Shown here: piece by piece, positions 7,522 to 14,571 of the stretch
Numbering within the stretch: the first letter of the stretch is position 1
How the letters are laid out: each line of letters opens with the position of its first letter
NCBI GenBank assembly: GCA_938091985.1
Contig: CALKOE010000033.1
Span: 1-14,956 of the forward strand
Direction of reading: 5' to 3'
Source: an uncultured Acidimicrobiales bacterium
GTDB lineage: Bacteria; Actinomycetota; Acidimicrobiia; Acidimicrobiales; Aldehydirespiratoraceae
Length of the DNA stretch: 14,956 bases
The notes under the pieces: generated by a model
Databases searched by the model: none
Told to the model about the DNA's origin: nothing
The model's input: the letters and a program-made list of their open reading frames with translations, nothing else
Translations under genes and position numbers: made by a program

Positions 7522-8690
7522 CGGTCGATGTCTCCGAGGATGAAGTAGAGCGAGCCGAGGATCGTGACGATGTCGGGCACATAGACGCCCTTCAACAACC
7601 ACGGCGTGATCGACATGTTGTTGAACGACGCCGAACGGATCTTCACGCGATAGGGCACAAGATCGCCCTTGGAGATCACGTAGTAGCCCATCACGCCAAG
7701 CGGGTTCTCGGTCTCGACGTAGGCCTCACCGGCGGTCACCTTGATGATGCGCGGCACCTTGGCCATGATCGGGCCGGCCGGAATGGTGTCGAGGAGCTGG
7801 TCGACGATCTTCGTGGCTTCGCGCACTTCCTGCAGGCGGACCCAGAAGCGGCTGAACGAATCGCCGTCGGGGTGCGTCCAGACCTTCCAGTCGACCTGGT
7901 CGTAGACGAGGCCATTCGGGTTGTCGCGACGGACGTCCCAATCGACGCCGGAACCGCGGATGTTGGCACCGGAAAGTCCGTATTGCAGGCCCACGTCGGG
8001 AGGAATGACGCCAATGCCGCGGGTTCGCTTCTGGAAGATCTCGTTGCCCATGACGAGAGTTTCGATCTCGTCGCAAAAGCCCCGCATCTTCTTCATGACC
8101 TGCTTGGTCTCGGCAACCCAGCCGGCGGGCAGATCGTCCTTGAGGCCACCGATGCGGTCGAAGTTGGGGTGGAACCGACCGCCAGTTGCGGACTCGATCT
8201 GGTTGAGGATGTGTTCGCGGTCGCGGAAGGCGAAGAACACCGGCGTCACGGCGCCGACCTGCACAGCCATGTCGCCGAGGAACAACACCACGTTGGCGAT
8301 GCGGCTCATCTCGAACAGGATCGTGCGGATCCACTGGGCGCGAGGCGGGGCCTCGACTTCCATCAGCTGCTCGGCGGCGAGGATGAAGGGCACCTCGTTG
8401 GCGAAGCTGCCCAGCCAGTCGATGCGGTTGATGAGGCTGGTCACCTGTGGGTAGGTGCGCACCTCGGTGAGCTTCTCGTAGCCACGGTGCATGTAGCCCA
8501 TGACGGGGTCAGCGGCGATCACTTGCTCACCATCGAGCTTGGCGATGATGCGCAGCGTGCCATGGGTGGCCGGATGCTGCGGGCCGATGTTGAGGGTCAT
8601 GCCCTCGGTCTCGAGCTCGAGGTTGAGCCGGGCATCAGCCGCCTGCGAGGCGATGTAGCCCAGCTGTTGGCGATCGGAGATGTCAGTCAT
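7518..8690 (-). CDS. nuoD: NADH-quinone oxidoreductase subunit D (49-kDa type)
   Basis: Quinone-reducing-arm subunit related to the large subunit of NiFe hydrogenases; with NuoB it forms the quinone headgroup pocket. 390 aa, not fused to NuoC. Motifs: IGPQHPATHG (35-44, with H39 and H43), GYMHRGYEKL (65-74), PPRAQWIRT, GGLKDDLPAGW, and the C-terminal [13 protein letters not shown]. The ATG at 8690 is preceded by GGAGGT with 4 nt spacing, decisive against upstream ATGs at 8714 and 8705 that lie inside nuoC; it overlaps the nuoC end by 8 nt. W92 occupies the position of the quinone-binding Tyr (bovine Tyr108): the distance from H43 is 49 residues, as from bovine His59 to Tyr108, and the surrounding RIDWLGSFANE aligns without gaps. 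From memory, the second-copy NuoD of Streptomyces also has DW here; this needs checking. Confidence 0.97.
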   Translation of the reverse strand: MTDISDRQQLGYIASQAADARLNLELETEGMTLNIGPQHPATHGTLRIIAKLDGEQVIAADPVMGYMHRGYEKLTEVRTYPQVTSLINRIDWLGSFANEVPFILAAEQLMEVEAPPRAQWIRTILFEMSRIANVVLFLGDMAVQVGAVTPVFFAFRDREHILNQIESATGGRFHPNFDRIGGLKDDLPAGWVAETKQVMKKMRGFCDEIETLVMGNEIFQKRTRGIGVIPPDVGLQYGLSGANIRGSGVDWDVRRDNPNGLVYDQVDWKVWTHPDGDSFSRFWVRLQEVREATKIVDQLLDTIPAGPIMAKVPRIIKVTAGEAYVETENPLGVMGYYVISKGDLVPYRVKIRSASFNNMSITPWLLKGVYVPDIVTILGSLYFILGDIDR

Positions 8691-9384
8691 TGCTACCTCC
8701 GGCATCCGTTTCATCTTCTTCGTCGTCGGAGCCGGGCATGGCCTCGACGTCGACGATTCCGGGCCACGGCTTCACCCGGCGGGCCAAGAGTGGGAAGTCC
8801 TTACGCATCGGGTTGCCCTCGAATTCGCCGGGCAGATAGATGTGGCGCAGTCCGGGGTGACCCTCGAAGTTGATGCCGAACATCTCCCAGGCCTCACGCT
8901 CGTGCCAGTTGGCGCCGGCATAGGTGCCGACCCAGCTGGGAACGGTGAGGGTGTCGGCGGGAACGTCGGCCTTGATGGTGAGGGCCCGGTGACCAACGAT
9001 GTCGTTGACGCGGGCAAATACCTGGAAGCGGGTCTCACCACCGGCGAGGCCCCAGATCATTTCCTCAGCTTCCTTCGGGTCGGCGCCCTCGAGGGCAAGA
9101 TCCACTTGGGAGTCCATGTCGCGGCCGAACGGCGACGGCAACCAGTCGATGGCGCTCACGAAGCTGAAGTACGCGAAACCCATGCCGTTCTTGAGGAACT
9201 CGGCTGTCTGGGCCCAGGCATCAGCGGTGACCCGGATCGTGAGATCGATGCCCGGCTCGAGGTGGCTGCCGACAAGGGCATCGCCGAGTTCGGCGCTCAG
9301 TTGTTCGAGCATCGCCTCGCGAACGGTGTCGGTCGCGATCTCGGCTTCTTCGGTGGGGGTGTCAGTCGACGACAATTGACTCAC
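8683..9384 (-). CDS. nuoC: NADH-quinone oxidoreductase subunit C (30-kDa type)
   Basis: Soluble peripheral-arm subunit that scaffolds NuoD; no cofactor. 233 aa. The signature [19 protein letters not shown] followed by [20 protein letters not shown] matches the 30-kDa family block. An acidic tail ([15 protein letters not shown]) ends the protein; its last codons carry the ribosome site of nuoD. The start is uncertain. The GTG at 9384 abuts GGAAGG with no spacing, whereas an in-frame TTG at 9375 lies at a better distance (9 nt); I give the longer form. Either way the gene overlaps the 3' end of nuoB (23 nt from the GTG), pointing to coupled translation. It remains a separate gene, unlike the fused NuoCD of E. 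coli. Confidence 0.95.
   Translation of the reverse strand: MSQLSSTDTPTEEAEIATDTVREAMLEQLSAELGDALVGSHLEPGIDLTIRVTADAWAQTAEFLKNGMGFAYFSFVSAIDWLPSPFGRDMDSQVDLALEGADPKEAEEMIWGLAGGETRFQVFARVNDIVGHRALTIKADVPADTLTVPSWVGTYAGANWHEREAWEMFGINFEGHPGLRHIYLPGEFEGNPMRKDFPLLARRVKPWPGIVDVEAMPGSDDEEDETDAGGSND
8695..8700 (-). promoter_or_regulatory. Ribosome binding site that fixes the nuoD start
   Basis: GGAGGT on the minus strand ends 4 nt before the ATG at 8690. It is among the strongest ribosome sites in the operon and excludes the upstream in-frame ATGs at 8705 and 8714. It lies within the last codons of nuoC. Confidence 0.8.
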
Positions 9385-9862
9385 CCTTCCAACGCGCGGC
9401 CATGTCTTCGTTCTGGATCCGCTCTTGCAGCATCACGATTCCCTCGAGGAGGGCTTCGGGCCGAGGGGGGCAACCGGGAACGTAGACATCAACCGGAATG
9501 ATCTGATCGACGCCCTTGGTGACCGAATAGGAGTCCCAGTAGGGGCCGCCGCAGTTGGCGCACGATCCCATGCTGATCACGTATTTCGGCTCGGGCATCT
9601 GCTCGTAGAGACGCTTGACCGCGGGGGCCATCTTGTCGGTCACGGTGCCCGACACGACCACGAGGTCGGTCTGGCGGGGGCTTGCCGGCAGCGGAATCAC
9701 GCCGAGACGCATGACGTCGTAGCGCGGAGAGCCGAATGCGGCGCCCATCTCGATGGCGCAGCAGGCCAGGCCCCATTGGTAGACCCACAGGCTGTATTTG
9801 CGGCTCATGTTGAGCAGCGAAGTGATGCCCTTCGGGATCTTGCCGGATTCAACGAGGCCCAT
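9362..9862 (-). CDS. nuoB: NADH-quinone oxidoreductase subunit B (N2 cluster)
   Basis: Carries the terminal [4Fe-4S] cluster N2, which passes electrons to quinone. 166 aa. Expected ligands are C34 and C35 ([10 protein letters not shown]), C101 (GSCANCGG) and C131 ([14 protein letters not shown]). An extra cysteine, C104, sits in the GSCANCGG motif where relatives have Gly, Thr or Ser. The quinone-side loop reads [13 protein letters not shown] (52-64), one residue longer than the canonical RFGVVFRASPRQ, and lacks the FR pair. The ATG at 9862 shares one base with the nuoA stop (TGATG), and MGLVES is a plausible N-terminus; an in-frame reading from 10063 runs through nuoA with a His/Arg-rich leader and is rejected. 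Family assignment is secure. Confidence 0.97.
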   Translation of the reverse strand: MGLVESGKIPKGITSLLNMSRKYSLWVYQWGLACCAIEMGAAFGSPRYDVMRLGVIPLPASPRQTDLVVVSGTVTDKMAPAVKRLYEQMPEPKYVISMGSCANCGGPYWDSYSVTKGVDQIIPVDVYVPGCPPRPEALLEGIVMLQERIQNEDMAARWKGESIVVD

Positions 9863-10227
9863 CAGACCCACCTGAGCATTCCCTTGCGCCAGGCGTAGAC
9901 CAGCCCGAGCAACAAGATGTAGACGAAGATCGCCATTTCGATGAGACCGAAGAGTGCGTAGGCCTCGAGGCGCGTGGCCCACGGGAAGATGAAGACCGCC
10001 TCGACGTCGAACATGACGAAGAGCAAGGCGAAGATGTAGTAGCGGATGTTGGACTGCGACCACATGTCGCCAGTCGGATCAACACCCGATTCGTAGGTTT
10101 CGAGCTTCTGTTCGGTGGGGTTCGAGGGTCGCAGAATCGCGCCGATGCCCAGGAAGGCGGCAACGAGCGCAACGCCGACGAGACCAAAGATCCCGACAGT
10201 GAGATAACTACGGAGAAAATCCGACAC
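9862..10227 (-). CDS. nuoA: NADH-quinone oxidoreductase subunit A
   Basis: Small three-helix membrane subunit (ND3 homologue) and first gene of the nuo operon; 121 aa, normal length. Helices lie at about 10-31, 63-83 and 90-113. The flexible loop with [10 protein letters not shown] (E46) and the acidic pair D74/E76 in [12 protein letters not shown] are the conserved elements near the quinone site and proton channel. Translation starts at the GTG at 10227. No ribosome site is well placed; instead TAGGGT lies 8 nt upstream, so the transcript may be leaderless. The stop codon overlaps the nuoB ATG by one base. Confidence 0.96.
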   Translation of the reverse strand: MSDFLRSYLTVGIFGLVGVALVAAFLGIGAILRPSNPTEQKLETYESGVDPTGDMWSQSNIRYYIFALLFVMFDVEAVFIFPWATRLEAYALFGLIEMAIFVYILLLGLVYAWRKGMLRWV

Positions 10228-10235
10228 GAAGGAAG

Positions 10236-10265
10236 ACCCTAGCGATCGTGTTTCGGGCAGAACAA
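10236..10265 (-). promoter_or_regulatory. Candidate promoter of the nuo operon (leaderless type)
   Basis: On the minus strand TAGGGT (10236-10241) fits the actinobacterial -10 consensus TAnnnT and lies 8 nt before the nuoA GTG, so transcription would begin at or next to the start codon. A weak -35-like TTGTTC (10260-10265) sits 18 nt further upstream, within the T-rich tail of the terminator-like hairpin. No clear Shine-Dalgarno sequence precedes the GTG. Motif-based inference only. Confidence 0.45.
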
Positions 10266-10290
10266 AGCCGGGGAAAGATCGTTTCCCGGC
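10261..10290 (-). terminator. Probable intrinsic terminator between the kinase gene and nuoA
   Basis: On the minus strand a hairpin with GCCGGGAAA and TTTCCCCGGC arms, a 5-nt loop (CGATC) and one unpaired C is followed by TTTGTT. It starts 52 nt after the kinase stop codon and lies before the nuoA promoter motif, so it would insulate the nuo operon from upstream transcription. The T-tract is short and interrupted by a G, so strength is uncertain. The plus-strand side has no T-run. Confidence 0.6.
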
Positions 10291-10342
10291 CGCCAGAACC
10301 TACCGCCACGCCGCCGATGTCAGGGTGATCGGACTCGAAGTT

Positions 10343-10942
10343 TCAACGACGCGACAACGCCACGAGGATCTCCTGGGCAGCGACGACAGCCGATGCCCGA
10401 GAAGTGTCGACCTCCAGGTCGTAGCCATCCCGCTCGTGCACAGCCCGCTGCCACCGCAGAACCGGAGCCGGGATCGATCCATCGGCGGCCGACCCGACAT
10501 AGCCATCGCCCGACTCATCGCGCCGCCGCATGACCTCGTCGAGCTCGCAACGAACGCCGACGAACAACACGTCCACCCCGCGGAGCCACTCACCCACCCG
10601 GTCGAGAATTCCCAGCGATGTCGAGTAGTCGTCGTGATGACCCACGTCGACCGCGACATTGGCCCCGGATCGAGCAAGCTGTGCCGCCTCGCGATACATC
10701 GCCTCGAACATCGCCGGAAGGCGCGGCTCGAGGTCGGGGCGCTCTCCGCCGGGCCGAAGGCCGATTCCGGGCAGTAACTCCTCTGGCGTCTCTGCCATCA
10801 CCGCGTCGACTCCGTGGTTCACCCACTCCCCCGGCGCGGCTGTCGCCAATGCGCGAGCGATCGATGTCTTGCCCGACCGCGGCGCGCCGTTGAGGATGAC
10901 TACCCACCCAGACGGTTGACCGGCGGCAACATCGGGACTCAC
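10343..10942 (-). CDS. Chloramphenicol-phosphotransferase-like P-loop kinase
   Basis: 199-aa protein resembling the chloramphenicol 3-O-phosphotransferase-like family (Streptomyces CPT is about 178 aa). A Walker A motif, GAPRSGKT (19-26), follows the first beta strand WVVILN. NHGVDAVMAE (42-51) matches the CPT region carrying its catalytic Asp37, here D46. GVRCELDEVMRRRDESGD (129-146) matches the family's GVRC segment and Arg-rich lid, and VHERDGYDLEVDTS (168-181) matches its C-terminal block. The GTG at 10942 is chosen because homology starts just after it and TAGGGT lies 7 nt upstream; a reading from 11053 adds a basic, low-complexity leader. Many family members are uncharacterised small-molecule kinases, so drug resistance is not implied. 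It is separated from nuoA by a terminator-like hairpin. A related P-loop kinase subfamily is an alternative. Confidence 0.8.
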   Translation of the reverse strand: MSPDVAAGQPSGWVVILNGAPRSGKTSIARALATAAPGEWVNHGVDAVMAETPEELLPGIGLRPGGERPDLEPRLPAMFEAMYREAAQLARSGANVAVDVGHHDDYSTSLGILDRVGEWLRGVDVLFVGVRCELDEVMRRRDESGDGYVGSAADGSIPAPVLRWQRAVHERDGYDLEVDTSRASAVVAAQEILVALSRR

Positions 10943-10949
10943 CCTCGCG

Positions 10950-10955
10950 ACCCTA
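10950..10955 (-). promoter_or_regulatory. Candidate -10 element of the kinase gene
   Basis: TAGGGT on the minus strand, 7 nt before the GTG at 10942. It is the same hexamer, at nearly the same distance, as in front of nuoA. No -35-like hexamer is recognisable at 16-19 nt upstream. GAGG abuts the GTG, too close for normal ribosome binding, which again fits a leaderless message. Confidence 0.4.
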
Positions 10956-10997
10956 CGCCCCCTCGTCGGCGGGTATCTCGGTTGCACCGGCCCCTGA

Positions 10998-11207
10998 GGA
11001 CACCGAAGATGCAGACGTGCACACGGCGACCTACGCGGCCGCGGCTTGGGCAAGCAGCTGATGGCCGCAGCCCTCGCCCACGCGCTGGCGGCGGGTTGCT
11101 ACAAGGTGATGCTGCTCACGGGATCGTCCGACCCCGACACTCACGCGTTCTACCGAGCGTGTGGATTCGATGGCGACACGAAGCAGGGCTACGTCGTTCG
11201 CTCGTAG
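10998..11207 (+). pseudogene. C-terminal remnant of a GNAT N-acetyltransferase
   Basis: The only coding trace on the plus strand. The open stretch follows an in-frame TGA at 10995-10997 and ends with TAG at 11205. It encodes the second half of a GNAT fold: the acetyl-CoA loop RGRGLGKQLMAAALAHAL (from about 11034) and the terminal AFYRACGFDGDTKQGYVVRS block. The N-terminal half of the fold is missing; the space before it is occupied by the start of the kinase gene. A neighbouring frame reading EDTEDADVHTAT could be the beta-strand normally found just before the loop, which would imply a 1-nt frameshift near 11031-11040. The first in-frame ATG (11061) lies after the cofactor loop, so an active enzyme is not expected. 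The end overlaps the convergent glycoside hydrolase gene by 19 bp. Confidence 0.7.
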
Positions 11208-13603
11208 TCGACCCGAGTCGGCGTCACGAATGCCCGACGGTGCTCGAGCACCATGGAATCGGCGATCTCGAATGACGAACGCAACGGCAGGTCGGCCGCC
11301 GAGGTTCCGACACCGACTGCGATCTCACCGGCTTCGACGACGAGGGCGTCGTCGACATCGAGAAACGCGAGTTGCGAAGTGTCGAAGTCGAACTCGACGC
11401 GGCACGCGGTCCCTGGCTCGAGCGACACCCGGCGAAAGCCGGCGAGCTGACGCACCGGTCGGATCATCGACGCAACCACGTCGCTGACATAGACCTGCAC
11501 GACCTCATCGCCGGCTCGGGTGCCGGTGTTGGCGACGGTGCACCCGAAGGTCACCACCTCGCCGGCCGCGACAGAAGTCGCTGAGACGGAGAGGTCGCTC
11601 ACTTCGAAGGTCGTGTAGGACCGGCCGAAACCGAACCCCCACGGTGCGGCCGTGGCAGCGTCGACGTAGGCCCGGTCGGTGTTGGCCCCGGTGCCGTAGG
11701 CCTGGCCGTGATAGGTCGGCGACGCACCGACGGTGGACGGGTACGACATCGGGAGCTTGCCTCCCGGGTTGACGGTGCCGAAGAGCGCGTCAGCGATGGC
11801 CTCCCCGCCGTGGGGCCCCGGATCCCAGGCCTGGAGGATCGCCCCGGCACCTGCGAGATCGTCGGCTACGTCGAGCGGTCCACCACTGAGCATCACCACC
11901 GCGGTTGGTACCCCCGTGGCGATCACGCGACGAGCGAGCTCACCCTGGCTACCTGGGAGCCCGAGCGTGGCTCGGTCGCGTCCTTCGCCTGCGGTGGCAT
12001 CGCCAACCCAACCGGTCTTCTCGCCGATTGCGAGAACGACCACGTCGGATCCCGCTGCGAGCGCGACCGCCTCGGCGATGTCGTCGGTGTCGGGGAAGGT
12101 CCATCCACAGCCCGGTGCCGTGACCGCGTCGGTCTTCTCCGACACCGCGCCGAAGATCGTCGGACGACCCGGGTACAGGCTCCGGATCCGCTCGTCGATC
12201 TCTTCTCGCGGCGCCGCTTCCTCAACGGTGTGGAACGCATGGGTGACCGCGTCGAAGGTGGGGTCGGGGGAACGGCCCGCAGCCTCGGTGGGGGCGACGC
12301 CGTCGGGAACCCCAGCCATCGTGTTGGCCATGCCCCGCATGATCGCCATGCCGAGTTCGACACCGGAAGCCGGCGTGTAGGCAGCGAAGAGACAGCGCAT
12401 GTCATCGGCCATCGGGCCGATCACGGCGACCTTGCCGACGTCCGGGGAGAGGGGCAGCAACCCGTCGTTCTCCAGGAGCACGAGGCTCTCGTCGGTGATC
12501 TGGCGAGCAAGACTGACCGAATCGGGCATCGCGAAGATCGAGCGAGCAGCTTCGACGTCGGAGTAGGGCGAGTCCATCAGGCCGGTCGCGAACTTGTGAG
12601 CGAGCACGCGGCGCGCTCCGCGATCGACGAGAACTTCGTCGATCTCGCCGTTGGCGACGGCCTCCGGGAGTTCCTCGAACCCGACCAGCGTGGGTAGCTC
12701 GACGTCGAGTCCCGCGGTCAAGGCGAGGATGCCTGCCTCCCGCGGTGTGGCCGCAAGGCGATGCGGATCGATCAGTCGTTCGACCGCGCCGTAGTCGGCC
12801 ACGACCACACCCTCGAAGCCGAGACGTTCGCGGAGGAGCTCGGTGAGGATTCGCACGGAGCCGGCCGGTGCTTCGCCGTCGACCTCGGAGTAGGAGTTCA
12901 TCATCGATGCGAGGCCCGCATCTCGGATCGCCGCCTCGAAGGGCAGTGCGAACACCTCGTAGAGCTCGCGACGACCAGCTGAGCTTCGCGCCTGGTTCAG
13001 TCCACCCTCCGTGAACGAGTAGCCGAGGAAGTGTTTGCCCGTGGAGATCACACCGGTCGCGAGGTCGTCGCCCTGCATTCCCGACACGAACGCGACGCCG
13101 AAGGCCGAACACAGGTGCGGGTCCTCGCCATACGTCTCGTGGTTGCGACCCCAACGGGCGTCGCGAGCAACATCGAGTACCGGCGACAAGACGTGATGCA
13201 CGCCCACGGCGCGCGCTTCGCGACCGGCGATCGCGGCCATGTCGTGAATCAGATCGGGCTGCCAACTGGCGGCGAGACCGATGGCCGTCGGGAAGTTCGT
13301 GGCCGAGTCCTGCGCGAATCCGTTGAGCGCCTCGTTGTGGACCATCGCGGGAATGCCGAGGCGCGTCTGCTCGACAAAAACTCGCTGCAGCGTGTTGAGC
13401 GTCTCAGCCAGCTCAGCGGGCTGCGCGGCGAGGTTGCCTCCCATGCAGAGGTGACCCACGCCGTGCGGTGTGCGGGCCAGGACCTCGGCAGCATCGGGCC
13501 CTTCGGGGCCGAAGTAGTCCATCGGGAAGATCCCATGGAGCTGGGCGACCTTCTCCTCGATCGTCATTTGGGCCAGAAGTGCGTCGACCCGATCGTCGCT
13601 CAT
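11189..13603 (-). CDS. Glycoside hydrolase family 3 protein (beta-glucosidase/beta-xylosidase-like)
   Basis: 804-aa retaining beta-glycosidase that releases a terminal sugar from beta-linked glycosides. Domain order: GH3 TIM barrel (about 1-330), GH3 alpha/beta sandwich (about 370-620) and a fibronectin-III-like domain (about 685-775). The catalytic nucleophile is D270 in VVVADYGAVERL, where relatives often read SDW or SDY. Other barrel motifs are VHNEALNGF (88-96), the block from R150 to H163 containing GRNHETYGEDPH, and STGKHFLGY with K190/H191. GEGRDRATLGLPGSQ (539-553) in the second domain probably carries the acid/base Glu (E540). There is no signal peptide, so the enzyme should act in the cytoplasm on imported glycosides. 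The ATG at 13603 overlaps the upstream stop (ATGA) and has GGAGGA 5 nt away. The substrate cannot be specified. Confidence 0.92.
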   Translation of the reverse strand: MSDDRVDALLAQMTIEEKVAQLHGIFPMDYFGPEGPDAAEVLARTPHGVGHLCMGGNLAAQPAELAETLNTLQRVFVEQTRLGIPAMVHNEALNGFAQDSATNFPTAIGLAASWQPDLIHDMAAIAGREARAVGVHHVLSPVLDVARDARWGRNHETYGEDPHLCSAFGVAFVSGMQGDDLATGVISTGKHFLGYSFTEGGLNQARSSAGRRELYEVFALPFEAAIRDAGLASMMNSYSEVDGEAPAGSVRILTELLRERLGFEGVVVADYGAVERLIDPHRLAATPREAGILALTAGLDVELPTLVGFEELPEAVANGEIDEVLVDRGARRVLAHKFATGLMDSPYSDVEAARSIFAMPDSVSLARQITDESLVLLENDGLLPLSPDVGKVAVIGPMADDMRCLFAAYTPASGVELGMAIMRGMANTMAGVPDGVAPTEAAGRSPDPTFDAVTHAFHTVEEAAPREEIDERIRSLYPGRPTIFGAVSEKTDAVTAPGCGWTFPDTDDIAEAVALAAGSDVVVLAIGEKTGWVGDATAGEGRDRATLGLPGSQGELARRVIATGVPTAVVMLSGGPLDVADDLAGAGAILQAWDPGPHGGEAIADALFGTVNPGGKLPMSYPSTVGASPTYHGQAYGTGANTDRAYVDAATAAPWGFGFGRSYTTFEVSDLSVSATSVAAGEVVTFGCTVANTGTRAGDEVVQVYVSDVVASMIRPVRQLAGFRRVSLEPGTACRVEFDFDTSQLAFLDVDDALVVEAGEIAVGVGTSAADLPLRSSFEIADSMVLEHRRAFVTPTRVDYERTT

Positions 13604-14571
13604 GTCGTTCCTCCGAGAATCATCTGCCGTTCTTCCGCGCTCAACGCGATGGCGACAGCCGCCGCGTTCTGTTGCACCTCTTCGACCGAGGCGCCACCCG
13701 TGATGGCAAGCGTGGTCATGGCATCGCCGAGCACCCAGGCGACGGCGATCTGGCTGAGCGACACCCCGCGTGACTCGGCAACCGCCTCGGCCCGCTCACG
13801 GCGAGCCCAGTTCAGGTCGTCGAAGTAGCAGCGAGCCACCTCCGCAACATGGTCGTTCTCAGGCTCGACGAGGTCAGAGCGGGAGAGATTGGCCGACAAG
13901 AATCCGCCGGCCAGCGACGACCAGGCAACAACCGGTATCCCGGCCGCCTCGTGCCACGCACGATCCTCTGCCGCCCCCGGTCCGGTCAGGGTCACGACGT
14001 CGTCCCACGGAGGATCCAGTTGTGTGGCCAGGCTGTAGTGCGCACTGTTGGCCACCGGTCCGGCCAGGTCGTTTGCGGACGCGTAGTCGACGGCGGATCG
14101 CAGCCGCGCGGTGGTCCAGTTGGAGACGCCCCAGGCCGAAATGCGGCCGGCGTCGATCTCGCGGTTGGCGGCATCGACCAGTTCGCCGATGGCGACCGAG
14201 ACATCGTCACGATGAAACGACCACAGATCGACGTGGTCGAGCGAGGCCCGTTCGAGCGTGTCGGTCACGTCAGCGGACAGGGCATCAGGCGACACTCGGG
14301 GCTTCCCCTCATCGTCCGGGTGGCATCCCTTCGCCATGATCACCACGGCATCACGATCGCCGTGGCTCGCGACCCAACGACCGAGCAGTCGATCCACACC
14401 TCGTCCGTCGAAGTCGTAGATGTGGGCAGTGTCGAACGCGGTGATGCCGGCGGCGAGCGCCGCATCGAGCACCGAGAACGCGTCGGCATCGTCGCCCCAG
14501 ATCAGCCCGAGCGAGCCCTGCACGATGGTCGAGATCGATCGATCGATCCCAGGAAGGACTGCAGTCTTCAC
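13600..14571 (-). CDS. Aldo/keto reductase
   Basis: 323-aa NAD(P)H-dependent oxidoreductase of the AKR superfamily, interconverting carbonyls and alcohols. The catalytic tetrad is complete: D47 (AFDTAH), Y52 (IYDFDGRG), K81 (IMAKGCHP) and H120 (DLWSFHRDD). AWGVSNWTTARLR (146-158), VVAWSSLAGGFL (214-225) and the C-terminal VAWVLGDAMTTLAITGGAS follow the usual barrel order, with the last block near the cofactor phosphate site. The GTG at 14571 forms a 4-nt GTGA overlap with the upstream dehydrogenase stop and has GGAGAAG just upstream. Its own stop overlaps the glycoside hydrolase ATG, so the three genes are probably translated in a coupled way. Grouping with a dehydrogenase and a glycosidase suggests a sugar or glycoside-derived substrate (inference). 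Confidence 0.93.
   Translation of the reverse strand: MKTAVLPGIDRSISTIVQGSLGLIWGDDADAFSVLDAALAAGITAFDTAHIYDFDGRGVDRLLGRWVASHGDRDAVVIMAKGCHPDDEGKPRVSPDALSADVTDTLERASLDHVDLWSFHRDDVSVAIGELVDAANREIDAGRISAWGVSNWTTARLRSAVDYASANDLAGPVANSAHYSLATQLDPPWDDVVTLTGPGAAEDRAWHEAAGIPVVAWSSLAGGFLSANLSRSDLVEPENDHVAEVARCYFDDLNWARRERAEAVAESRGVSLSQIAVAWVLGDAMTTLAITGGASVEEVQQNAAAVAIALSAEERQMILGGTT

Noticed and set aside
7522..7602. Upstream extension of nuoH to 7602
   Set aside because: The leader lies inside nuoD and has no membrane or family character; GTG at 7521 overlaps the nuoD stop.
7518..7602. Possible hidden or degraded nuoE-F-G between nuoD and nuoH
   Set aside because: nuoD and nuoH overlap by 4 nt, leaving no space, and no NADH-, FMN- or 2Fe-2S-binding motifs appear in any frame nearby.
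9863..10063. Upstream extension of nuoB to 10063
   Set aside because: The extra residues are His/Arg-rich and read through nuoA out of frame; the ATG at 9862 overlapping the nuoA stop fits family length.
14529..14548. GATC-rich tract (GATCGATCGATC) as a possible regulatory repeat
   Set aside because: It lies inside the aldo/keto reductase coding region near its N-terminus and encodes ordinary residues (DRSIST); no wider repeat surrounds it.
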